A program made the position numbers and the translations under genes. A stretch of DNA of 64,000 bases, taken from assembly GCA_903895695.1 (NCBI GenBank), contig CAITUY010000116.1, positions 1 to 64,000 on the forward strand. The letters are read 5' to 3'. This stretch comes from an uncultured bacterium. Its GTDB lineage: Bacteria > Verrucomicrobiota > Kiritimatiellia > CAIKKV01 > CAITUY01. How positions within the stretch are numbered: the first letter of the stretch is position 1; each line of letters begins with the position of its first letter. This document shows positions 1 through 6,904 of this stretch, one piece after another. The notes under the pieces were generated by a model, which saw only the letters and a program-made list of their open reading frames with translations, was not told the origin of the DNA and ran no database searches.

Positions 1-137
1 AACCCCAGTTCCCGGATGGCGCCCTCGATTCCGGCGATGGTGACATCCGCGTCGAATTCGGCGACTTCTTCTTCGGGGTAGCCGAGGGCGAGGTACTCGC
101 TGCGCAAATCGTAGGTAAGGCCGACGGTTCGTTTCAC
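1..137 (-). CDS. D-alanine-D-alanine ligase-like ATP-grasp protein, N-terminus only
   Basis: The gene runs off the left edge, so only about the first 45 residues are visible. It starts with GTG at 137; AGGAG (complement of 144-148) sits six bases upstream. The N-terminus begins VKRTVGLTYDLRSEYL, followed by an acidic stretch and a predicted helix. This matches my recollection of N-termini of D-alanine-D-alanine ligase-like ATP-grasp proteins encoded next to lysine 2,3-aminomutase in PVC bacteria. It lies downstream of kamA on the same strand with an 82-base gap, so co-transcription is likely. If the assignment holds it would ligate an amino acid or beta-amino acid using ATP. The ATP-grasp core is outside the window, so the function is inferred from resemblance and neighbourhood. 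Confidence 0.6.
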   Translation of the reverse strand, partial: MKRTVGLTYDLRSEYLALGYPEEEVAEFDADVTIAGIEGAIRELG

Positions 138-179
138 ACGCGACTCCTGGGGAGTGCCATGGCCGGGAGGGATCGCGCG

Positions 180-207
180 GCGGACGGTGCGAGGGCTAGC
201 CGTCCGC
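180..207 (-). other. Hairpin between kamA and the ligase-like gene
   Basis: GCGGACGG at 180-187 can pair with CCGTCCGC at 200-207 over a 12-base loop, inside the 82-base space between the two minus-strand genes. No T-run follows on the minus strand, so it is more likely an intercistronic mRNA structure than an intrinsic terminator. Confidence 0.4.
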
Positions 208-219
208 TGCGGGGCCGGT

Positions 220-1626
220 TCAGGTGGCGGGTTCGTTCATCAGGGAGTTCAGCAAGCTGCTGAATTCCGGATGCTCCTGCTGGTGCACCATGCGCTGCAA
301 CTTGCGTTGCTGGCGGCGTTTTTGGCGATAGGCGGTGCTAGGCGTGATCGCCGAGGCCTGGCCTGAGGCCAGTTCCCAGACGCCGTGCGTGCCGCTGCGC
401 GACGCCACGGCGGGCGTGCGCTTGACCGGCTCCGTCGGTTCGGGGTAGTTCACCAGCATGCCCTCGAAGTTACGCAGCACGGTGTGCGTCGGGCTCACCG
501 AGACGATGTAATTCGGAAGCACCGGGATCTTGCCGCCGCCGTGCGGGGTGTCGACCACGTAGGTCGGGATCGCCAGGCCGCTCAGGCGGCCGCGCAGGTA
601 CTCCATGACCTCGATGCCCCGGCTGATCGGCGTGCGAAAATGCTCCACGCCGCGCACCAGGTCGCACTGGAACAGGTAGTACGGCCGCACGCGCATCCGC
701 ACCAGGCGCCGGCACAGGTCTTCCATGACGTGCGGCTCGTCGTTGATGCCGCGCAGCAGCACCGACTGGTTGCCCAGCGGGATGCCGGCATTGGCCAGTC
801 GCGCGCAGGCGGCCTCGGCCTCTGCGGTGATCTCGTTGGGATGGTTGAAGTGCGTATTGATCCACAGCGGATGATACTTCGCCAGCACCTGCACGAGCTC
901 GGGCGTGATGCGTTGCGGCAACACGACGGGTACGCGAGTGCCGATGCGAATGATATCCACGCTTGGGACGGAGCGCACGGCCTGGAGAATGCGTTCCAGG
1001 AGCGATGTCGACATCGTCAGCGGATCGCCGCCCGAGATGATGACATCCTTGATTTCCGGGTGTGCGTGCAGGTAATCGGTGATGGCGTTCAACTGGCAGA
1101 CGGAGATCGTCGACTCGCGCATCCCGGCCACGCGCTTGCGCGTGCAATGCCGGCAGTACATCGAGCAGGTCGTCGTGGACATCAGCAGGGCGCGGTCGCG
1201 GTAGCGGTGTACCAGGCCGGGCACGGGCATATCCTCTTCTTCCTCCAGCGGGTCGGCGTGAAGGAAATCAGGATCGTAGAGTTCGTTCATCTGCGGCACC
1301 GCCATCTGGAAGACGGGATCCGAGAAGTCCGCGTTCTTTACGATGGAAGCATAGTACGGCGTGATGGCCATCGGGTATTTCGCCGCGACCTTCGCGATGC
1401 CCGGGGACGAACGGAGGGACGGGAAGAACTCGATCAGCTCTTCGAAGGTGCGGATACGGTTGCGGATGTGCCAGCGCCAGTCGCTCCAGCGCGGATTCTG
1501 GCGGGGGTCGACTCGACGGGCGTCGACGGGGGCGGCGACGCCGTCAGTGGCGTTCGCCTTCGGGGCTAAAAGCGGAGGTTCATCGTTCGAGACCACGGTC
1601 TCGTTCATCATGCCGGTCATATCCAT
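220..1626 (-). CDS. kamA: Lysine 2,3-aminomutase family radical SAM enzyme
   Basis: The 468-residue protein carries the radical SAM motif CSMYCRHC with cysteines 154, 158 and 161, preceded by the family-typical DPLEEE and PVPGLVHRY segments. The PLP-lysine motif HGGGKIPVLPNY lies near residue 365. Known family members convert L-lysine to beta-lysine with SAM, a 4Fe-4S cluster and PLP. The length is closer to clostridial KamA (about 416 residues plus an N-terminal extension here) than to the shorter EpmB that acts on EF-P, so free lysine is the more likely substrate, but EF-P modification cannot be excluded. The start is supported by GGGAG eight bases upstream. A TetR gene precedes it and an ATP-grasp ligase-like gene follows, suggesting beta-lysine made here is conjugated by the next enzyme. 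Confidence 0.9.
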   Translation of the reverse strand: MDMTGMMNETVVSNDEPPLLAPKANATDGVAAPVDARRVDPRQNPRWSDWRWHIRNRIRTFEELIEFFPSLRSSPGIAKVAAKYPMAITPYYASIVKNADFSDPVFQMAVPQMNELYDPDFLHADPLEEEEDMPVPGLVHRYRDRALLMSTTTCSMYCRHCTRKRVAGMRESTISVCQLNAITDYLHAHPEIKDVIISGGDPLTMSTSLLERILQAVRSVPSVDIIRIGTRVPVVLPQRITPELVQVLAKYHPLWINTHFNHPNEITAEAEAACARLANAGIPLGNQSVLLRGINDEPHVMEDLCRRLVRMRVRPYYLFQCDLVRGVEHFRTPISRGIEVMEYLRGRLSGLAIPTYVVDTPHGGGKIPVLPNYIVSVSPTHTVLRNFEGMLVNYPEPTEPVKRTPAVASRSGTHGVWELASGQASAITPSTAYRQKRRQQRKLQRMVHQQEHPEFSSLLNSLMNEPAT

Positions 1627-1659
1627 TTGGAGACTCCCTGAAATCTGTTTCTCTCATTC

Positions 1660-1694
1660 GGCGTCGCTCGACGCCGCGCGGCCTTCCCGGCCGC
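1660..1694 (-). other. Two tandem GC-rich hairpins upstream of kamA
   Basis: GGCGTCG (1660-1666) pairs with CGACGCC (1669-1675) around a two-base loop. GCGGCC (1678-1683) pairs with GGCCGC (1689-1694) around five bases. Both lie in the 111-base space between tetR and kamA. There is no T-tract on the minus strand, so they may structure the kamA leader or mark the end of the tetR transcript. Confidence 0.35.
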
Positions 1695-1698
1695 TTCC

Positions 1699-1710
1699 TT
1701 ACGTTACGTT
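1699..1710. promoter_or_regulatory. Candidate TetR-family operator, kamA side
   Basis: The top strand reads TTACGTTACGTT between tetR and kamA. A near copy, TTACGGTACGTC, occurs on the opposite strand upstream of tetR at 2446-2457. One copy near each gene fits a local repressor site, but the motif is short and not a clean palindrome. Confidence 0.3.
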
Positions 1711-1737
1711 CACGCGCGACAGACTGGCTCGTTGGGT

Positions 1738-2373
1738 CTACACGGCGCACCTCAGGAGTTGGGGGAGGACGGCTGAGACGCTTGACCGCATCGCCGCCGT
1801 CGTATCCGACGTTTCGCCGGGGAACAGTGCCTGCTGGAACGCCAGCGCTCCAAAGGGCACCGACAGGACTGCCATGGCCAGCCGGCGCAGGCCGGCAGCG
1901 TCCGCCGGGGCTGTCGCCAACGGGCGAACGAGGTCTTCAATGGCCGCAATCACCGTTATGAACGGCCCGCGCAACTCGGCCGCGTTGGGCGGCTGCACCG
2001 TGAGCATGGCGTTCACCTGCAGGAGAAGGCGAAACCCGTCCGACCGCCGGTGGTACCAGGCCGCTTCGGCTGCCATCAGTCGGTTCAGCGCTTCGGGCAG
2101 GGCCGCCGATTCCAGGGATGTTTCGCGGAGCGCGGTCACCAGGTCTTTGGCCGCGGCTTCGGCGAGACTGAGCAACACATCACGCTTGTCATCGAAATGC
2201 CGGTAGAAGGTCCCCTTGCCGACATCAGCCTTCTCGGTAATGTCCTCAATGGAGCAAGCATCAATGCCGTGCTGCGTGAAGACAGAAAGGGCGGATTCAA
2301 GCAGACGCTGTCGCGTCTTGAGTGCGCGTCGAGCGACGCGGTTCGGTTCTGGAGGCTGGTCTGGGTCTGGCAT
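1738..2373 (-). CDS. TetR/AcrR family transcriptional regulator
   Basis: The 211-residue protein has a typical N-terminal TetR helix-turn-helix at about residues 17-62, with TRQRLLESALSVF, then IEDITEKADVGKGTFYRHF. The rest is a helical ligand-binding region that is not diagnostic. It probably represses itself and perhaps kamA, which follows on the same strand 111 bases downstream. The start is uncertain because no Shine-Dalgarno sequence precedes ATG at 2373; an internal GTG at residue 13 would still keep the whole DNA-binding domain. GTTACGTAC lies just upstream of the start codon and resembles the candidate operators at 1699 and 2446. Confidence 0.85.
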   Translation of the reverse strand: MPDPDQPPEPNRVARRALKTRQRLLESALSVFTQHGIDACSIEDITEKADVGKGTFYRHFDDKRDVLLSLAEAAAKDLVTALRETSLESAALPEALNRLMAAEAAWYHRRSDGFRLLLQVNAMLTVQPPNAAELRGPFITVIAAIEDLVRPLATAPADAAGLRRLAMAVLSVPFGALAFQQALFPGETSDTTAAMRSSVSAVLPQLLRCAV

Positions 2374-2445
2374 TTCGTGTTACGTACAAGTCAGGAATGA
2401 CTCCGCCGGCGAAGGCGACTCACTGGTCACTCTGAATATGGCTCT

Positions 2446-2457
2446 GACGTACCGTAA
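2446..2457. promoter_or_regulatory. Candidate TetR-family operator, tetR side
   Basis: On the minus strand this reads TTACGGTACGTC, matching TTACGTTACGTT at 1699-1710 at 10 of 12 positions. It lies about 75 bases upstream of the tetR start codon, a plausible autoregulatory position. The assignment rests only on the shared word and location. Confidence 0.3.
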
Positions 2458-2523
2458 CCCCCAAGCTGTTGTATAGGTTTGGCGGCAGGATAGTCGCCGA
2501 TGACGAACCCGTCAACTTGCAAC

Positions 2524-3069
2524 TCACGAAATTTTAACCTTTTTCGCTGCTTTCGCCAGAATAGCGTTGATGAAGGGAGACTTCGATTTCGTGTAGGCAG
2601 GCCTATCGTTGGCAAAACGTCGCGCCAATGTCTGCTTGAGGCGGTTGTAACGCGCGGCCTCGTCGGGGCATTGCCGCAGGTAATCCCGAAAGACCAGCCA
2701 CCGCCACCTGTGTTCGCTGCCGGCTTCGACGAGATGGAGGTGGACCGTCACGGGGTCGCCGTACACGAAGAAATGACGGCCTGGCAGTCCGAACTCGCCC
2801 ATGTAAGTGTATTTGGCCCGCGTCAGTGCCTTCGTGATCGCCGCGAGCCGCTTGAACGAGGGAATGGAAAGGGCAATGTCGACGACCGGCTTGGCCTCCA
2901 GGCCGGGGACCGCCGTGCTGCCGATGTGCTCGATGATCGGACCGCGTGCCGGGAGGTAACGTTTCAGCCGGCGTTTTTCTGCGGAGAACTGCCGCGCCCA
3001 CGCCGGGGAGTAGGGGACCAGTCTGACGGTTCCCTGTTTGAGGCCAGTCGTCGAGTTGTTTTGTTTCAT
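2524..3069 (-). CDS. GrpB family (UPF0157) protein
   Basis: The 181-residue protein shows the GrpB/UPF0157 signature: VRLVPYSPAWARQF near the N-terminus, then IEHIGSTAVPGLEAKPVVDIAL at about residues 46-67, then FFVYGDPVTVHLHLVEAG. Family members have a nucleotidyltransferase-like fold, but their cellular reaction is not established. It lies 11 bases downstream of yjbQ on the same strand and is probably co-transcribed with it. Length matches the family. No regulatory feature is visible. Confidence 0.88.
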   Translation of the reverse strand: MKQNNSTTGLKQGTVRLVPYSPAWARQFSAEKRRLKRYLPARGPIIEHIGSTAVPGLEAKPVVDIALSIPSFKRLAAITKALTRAKYTYMGEFGLPGRHFFVYGDPVTVHLHLVEAGSEHRWRWLVFRDYLRQCPDEAARYNRLKQTLARRFANDRPAYTKSKSPFINAILAKAAKKVKIS

Positions 3070-3080
3070 CGGTCGCTCAC

Positions 3081-3470
3081 TCAGTTTGCCTCAACCCAGC
3101 ACTGCCGCTGCCGCGGCCCATCGAACTCGCAGAGGTAGATGCCCTGCCAAGTCCCAAGATGCAGGCGGCCCGCCTGCACGAGCACGCGCACAGACGAGCC
3201 CATGAGGCTCGCCTTGACATGCGCCGCGGCGTTGCCTTCCGCATGCCGATAGGGGCCGTCCCACGGCACCATGCGGTCGAGGGCGCCGGCCATGTCGTCC
3301 GTGACATCCGGATCGGCGTTTTCATTGATTGTGATGCCCGCCGTCGTGTGCGGCACAAACACGGTTACCGTTCCATCCACGATCCCCAGTTCCGTGACCG
3401 CAGTCTGGACCGACCGGGTGATGGTCACGAATTCTGTGCGCCGTCGCGTGGCTACCGTGAACGCCTTCAT
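3081..3470 (-). CDS. yjbQ: YjbQ family (UPF0047) protein
   Basis: The protein of 129 residues carries the family core PHTTAGITINENADPDV, a central HVKASLMGSS segment and the C-terminal GTWQGIYLCEFDG block. UPF0047/YjbQ proteins are small beta-rich trimers with conserved histidines; some have weak thiamine-phosphate synthase activity, but the physiological role is unsettled. I chose the ATG at 3470 because the alignable family sequence begins at MKAFTVATRRR; an open frame extends 13 codons upstream to 3509. It overlaps no other gene and precedes grpB by 11 bases. A second, divergent family member occurs at 52508-52924. Confidence 0.88.
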   Translation of the reverse strand: MKAFTVATRRRTEFVTITRSVQTAVTELGIVDGTVTVFVPHTTAGITINENADPDVTDDMAGALDRMVPWDGPYRHAEGNAAAHVKASLMGSSVRVLVQAGRLHLGTWQGIYLCEFDGPRQRQCWVEAN

Positions 3471-3557
3471 ATGCCGCAGAGTATTCGGATGTACGGGGCG
3501 ATGTGTCAAGGCTTTGGGCGGGAGAACGCCTTGTCGTCACTTCCGGCAAACGCTACC

Positions 3558-5120
3558 ATGCCCGCCATGAAACCGCTTGCCAAGGAGGGACGATGGTTGT
3601 GGGTGGCGGCTTGCGCGGCGGTCGTGCTGCTCTACCTCGGCCACCTCAGCGCCTACTTCGACTTCACGGCCGACGATCCCGGCATCACGTTTCGCTATGG
3701 CGCCAATCTATTTGACGGCCGCGGCCTGGTCTATAACCCCGGCGAGCATATCGAGGGCTACAGCAATTTCGGTCACGTGGTCCTGTCGGGGCTGATCTAC
3801 AAATGCCTGTCGCTCTTCGGCGACGCCCGGTGGGGGGTGCTGTTCGCTGTGAAACTCCTCAACGTGGGGTTCGGGCTGGCGACCGGCTATTTCATCTACC
3901 GTTACGCGGTCGACATTGCGGGGCGGGGCCGGGTGGCGGGCCTCGCGCCTGTTCTGCTGGCCGCGGCCAACGGCGCCTTGCTGATTAACATCGCGTCGCC
4001 ACTGGAAACGGCCGCCTACATCATGTTGCTCACGGCCATGATGTGGGGGCTGGCGTGTTACGTTACGGGTCCGCCCGAGCGGAGCGCGCGCAGGGCGGTC
4101 ATGCTGGCGCCACTGGGAAGTGCGATCCTGCTGTGGCGAATCGACTCGCCGATGTTGTTCGCGGCGTTTGTCGCGGCGCTCGTGTTGCTGCGGCGCGGCC
4201 GGCTGCAGCGCAGCGACTGGTGGCTTCTCGGCATTTGGGCCGTCGTGTTCGGAGCCTACACTGTCTTCCGGTTTGCCTGGTTCGGCGATCTGCTGAACAA
4301 TCCCTTCTACACGAAGGTCAGGCATCGGATGGGCCTGGCCGCGCCGTTCGGGTCCCCGTACGTGGCGGGGTTCTTCCGGCTTCTGGGACTTCATGCCTTG
4401 GTGTTCGTCGCCCTGGCGACGATTGTCGTCCGGCGTTCTCCTGGAGTGTACATCCTGCCGCTCGCCCTGGTCGTTACCCAATGGTTGTACATCCTGCTGG
4501 TTGACGGCGATTGGATGGCCGGGTACCGCTTTTGGGCCGTCGTCGTGCCGGCGCTGTGCCTCGTGCTTACCGGACTCCTCGACCTGCCCGTGCCGTGGAT
4601 CGCGGCACGACCATGGAGACTGATCAAGGTGGGTGTCGTGCTGGTCGTCGCAGCCGTCTGGTGTTCGAGAGGACTCGAGCTCTACCGGGCCGTGCCGCAG
4701 GAACCGTTCCGATTCGTGCGCAGGCTGGGCGGATTCTCGCCGCGCAATCTCTATCCTTACACCGCTACTGCCGAATGGCTGAACCGCCACGTGAGCAAGG
4801 ATGCGACCATGGCCGTTGAGGAAGCGGGCTACATGCCGTTCCTCACGGGGCTCGCGGCCATCGACACGTACGGGCTGTGCAATCGGACGCTGGCGCGGGT
4901 TGACGGGCATCGGAACCGGCTGGGGCTCAAAGTGACGTGGGACCCAGCCGAGCCCGGCGTGCGATACATCCTGTCGCAAAAACCGGACATCATCGTGGTC
5001 GGGCCGGTCATCGACTGGGCCAACGCGCCGGATCGATTTCTGGGAGTCTATCGCCTGGCCGCCTCACCCCAGGCCGGGCTCAACGTGTTCCGGCGCGAGG
5101 ACAGCACGCGGGTCCATTGA
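3558..5120 (+). CDS. Multi-pass membrane protein, GT-C glycosyltransferase-like
   Basis: About 520 residues begin with a transmembrane helix and continue with roughly ten hydrophobic segments. After the first helix comes DDPGITFRYGANLFDGRGLV followed by NPGEHIEGYSNFGHV. This acidic loop resembles the first periplasmic loop of GT-C enzymes that use polyprenyl-phosphate sugars, such as arabinofuranosyltransferase-like proteins. The C-terminal 150 residues are soluble. The probable role is transfer of a sugar from a lipid carrier to an envelope glycan or protein, but donor and acceptor cannot be read from sequence. ATG codons at 3558 and 3567 are both possible starts. Neighbours point away from it (yjbQ, yceH), so it is probably monocistronic. 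Confidence 0.65.
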   Translation: MPAMKPLAKEGRWLWVAACAAVVLLYLGHLSAYFDFTADDPGITFRYGANLFDGRGLVYNPGEHIEGYSNFGHVVLSGLIYKCLSLFGDARWGVLFAVKLLNVGFGLATGYFIYRYAVDIAGRGRVAGLAPVLLAAANGALLINIASPLETAAYIMLLTAMMWGLACYVTGPPERSARRAVMLAPLGSAILLWRIDSPMLFAAFVAALVLLRRGRLQRSDWWLLGIWAVVFGAYTVFRFAWFGDLLNNPFYTKVRHRMGLAAPFGSPYVAGFFRLLGLHALVFVALATIVVRRSPGVYILPLALVVTQWLYILLVDGDWMAGYRFWAVVVPALCLVLTGLLDLPVPWIAARPWRLIKVGVVLVVAAVWCSRGLELYRAVPQEPFRFVRRLGGFSPRNLYPYTATAEWLNRHVSKDATMAVEEAGYMPFLTGLAAIDTYGLCNRTLARVDGHRNRLGLKVTWDPAEPGVRYILSQKPDIIVVGPVIDWANAPDRFLGVYRLAASPQAGLNVFRREDSTRVH

Positions 5121-5131
5121 GCGGTTGCGGC

Positions 5132-5797
5132 CTACTGGAACTGGCGCGTGAAATCCGCGAACTGGGCTTTCAGGCGTGCCAGTTCGTCCTCCATTGCCGC
5201 CACTTTCGTCTCAAGCGCAGCCAGACGGTCGTTGCCGGACATCACGATCAACCGGGCGGGTTCGGCGACGCTGGCATGGGTGGCGGGCTCCACGGCCGGC
5301 GCGCCGCAAAGCAGATGAGTATAGCGTTCTTCACGTTGGCCGACCCGGCGCGGAGTTACGGCCGCCAGGGGGCCACCCGTCCACTCCATGAGGGACTGCA
5401 TAGCCGCCTGCACGTCATCCGTGCCGGGGAGGGGGCACAGGCGCCCGGCGTGCGTGCGGAGTTCGCCCAGCGTCTGGGGTCCGCGCAGCATGAGCTCGCA
5501 GAGCACAGCCAGTTGCGGCGGCGTAAGCGGATAGACGTCGAGGATGCTGTGGCGGTACTTGGGCACGCGGCTGCCGGCCAGTGTCACCGACCAGGCGAGT
5601 TTGCGGTCACGTAGGGAGTCGAGGGCACGCACGATATCTTCCTCCGACACTTGCAGCGCCGGGTCACGATTTGACTTCTGGTTACAGGCGGCGGCTAACG
5701 CGCTCAGGGTGAGCGGGTAATACTCGGGCGTGGCGATCGACTTCTCGACCAGGCAAGCCAGCACGCGCGCTTCGATCAGGCTCAGCATTGGTTCCAT
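5132..5797 (-). CDS. yceH: YceH family (UPF0502, DUF480) protein
   Basis: The 221-residue protein matches YceH: an N-terminal winged-helix repeat with ARVLACLVEKSIATPEYYPL, then NQKSNRDPALQVSEEDI, and a second winged-helix domain with PPQLAVLCELMLRGPQT. The C-terminus (about residues 185-221) is a predicted coiled coil with regular leucines. The start at 5797 is preferred over one 19 codons upstream because GGAGGG sits six bases before it. The function of the family is not established; tandem winged helices suggest nucleic-acid binding. It is divergent from the HPr-CBM48 gene. Confidence 0.9.
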   Translation of the reverse strand: MEPMLSLIEARVLACLVEKSIATPEYYPLTLSALAAACNQKSNRDPALQVSEEDIVRALDSLRDRKLAWSVTLAGSRVPKYRHSILDVYPLTPPQLAVLCELMLRGPQTLGELRTHAGRLCPLPGTDDVQAAMQSLMEWTGGPLAAVTPRRVGQREERYTHLLCGAPAVEPATHASVAEPARLIVMSGNDRLAALETKVAAMEDELARLKAQFADFTRQFQ

Positions 5798-6005
5798 GGC
5801 GACCCTCCGGGCGAATCTGGCGAGCATGATAGTCCGATTCCGGTGCATTGGCAAATGGCGGTTCGGGGGAAACGGGCCGCGTAGACTAAGGATTTTGTGC
5901 GCAGGGTTTCAGGGGATTCCCCATAGGCGCCCTGTCAGGAATGGGTTAGGTTCAATGCTCATGGGACAGGCTACCGTGTGACCGGAGCCGTGCGATACAA
6001 TACGA

Positions 6006-6758
6006 ATGAGCGCTAGTACACAGACATGTCGGGCCAAGGTGCTGCTGGCGGATGAAGGCGGACTGCATCTCCGGCCTGCCGCCAAGCTGGTCACCGTGGC
6101 CAGCCAGTTTGATTCCGAGATATTCCTCGAGCACGAAGGCCGAAGGGCCAATGGGAAGAGCCTGCTCAGTGTCGTCATGTTGTGCGCGGAAGTGGGCGCG
6201 CGGCTAACCGTACTGGCTAAGGGTCAGGATGCACCGCAAGCGGTCAAGGCGATCCGCCACCTGTTCAAACGTTTGTTCGGCAACACGTCGGACGTCTCGG
6301 TCGGGGCCCCCGTCCTCGCGGCAGCAAGCTTGGCCGGAAGTGAGGCGGCAGTTCCGGCGACGGTTCTGGCGGCCACGTCGCGCGGCCGGCGATCGGCTGC
6401 GCTCGGCGGAGAGTTCCCGGAATCGACGGGTTTTGCGGCAGGCGGCGACGCCGCAAGTGCGGGTGAGGAGGCATCGGCGTCTAGGTCGAGGCCGGCTCGA
6501 ACGGTCAAGAAGATCCACACGTTCGTGTTCACGCCGGAGAGCCCGGCGAAAGACGTGAGCGTGGCCGGGGAGTTCAGCCAGTGGGATTTGTTGCCAATGG
6601 CGTACAGGAACGGCGTATTCCAAGCCAGCGTAAGGCTCGCGCCTGGAGTCTACCCGTATAAATTCGTCGTCGATGGGCAATGGATCGAGGACCCGACATG
6701 CGCCGAGTGCGTCCCCAACGGTCTTGGAAGCACGAACAGCGTAGTTCGCATTGAGTGA
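6006..6758 (+). CDS. HPr domain fused to a CBM48 (AMPK-type glycogen-binding) domain
   Basis: The 250-residue protein joins two recognisable domains. Residues 1-95 form an HPr-like domain with the active-site block GLHLRPAAKLV (His21, Arg23) and a regulatory-serine region NGKSLLSVVML (Ser52). A low-complexity Ala/Gly/Ser/Arg linker spans about 96-167. Residues 168-250 are a CBM48/E-set domain like AMPK beta. All five glycan-contact positions known from AMPK beta1 appear kept: Trp193, Lys219, Trp226, Leu240 and Asn244. The inferred role is a phosphorylatable PTS-type carrier or regulator that docks on glycogen or another alpha-glucan. No enzyme I, HPr kinase or glycogen gene lies nearby. No Shine-Dalgarno precedes the ATG; a TACAAT element at 5996-6001 hints at leaderless expression. 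Confidence 0.85.
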   Translation: MSASTQTCRAKVLLADEGGLHLRPAAKLVTVASQFDSEIFLEHEGRRANGKSLLSVVMLCAEVGARLTVLAKGQDAPQAVKAIRHLFKRLFGNTSDVSVGAPVLAAASLAGSEAAVPATVLAATSRGRRSAALGGEFPESTGFAAGGDAASAGEEASASRSRPARTVKKIHTFVFTPESPAKDVSVAGEFSQWDLLPMAYRNGVFQASVRLAPGVYPYKFVVDGQWIEDPTCAECVPNGLGSTNSVVRIE

Positions 6759-6904
6759 TAGACGGCCGCCGGTCGCGTGCCGCCCCGCCTGGCCTCCCTT
6801 CACGGACGAAGCTCCGGGTTGCCTCTCCAGTCTTGCTTTGGCAGCGGCAACCTCTATCATGTCGTCTCTCACACGCTGACGAGGCGTTCAGGATGGAGAT
6901 GGTT

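Noticed and set aside
385-1569. Long plus-strand open frame opposite kamA
   Set aside because: It has low-complexity Arg/Ala/His-rich sequence with no family match and lies opposite a clear radical SAM gene. It is a GC-driven shadow, as are the long frames opposite valS, the SASA-like gene, the PfkB-HAD gene, gatB and the pilus ATPases.
220-1626. Assignment as EpmB (EF-P lysine aminomutase)
   Set aside because: The protein is longer than EpmB and lies beside an ATP-grasp-like gene rather than epmA or efp, so KamA fits better.
3708-4979. 423-residue minus-strand frame opposite the GT-C-like gene
   Set aside because: Its composition is repetitive and polar, without any structural pattern, whereas the plus-strand frame has clear transmembrane segments and the GT-C-type loop.
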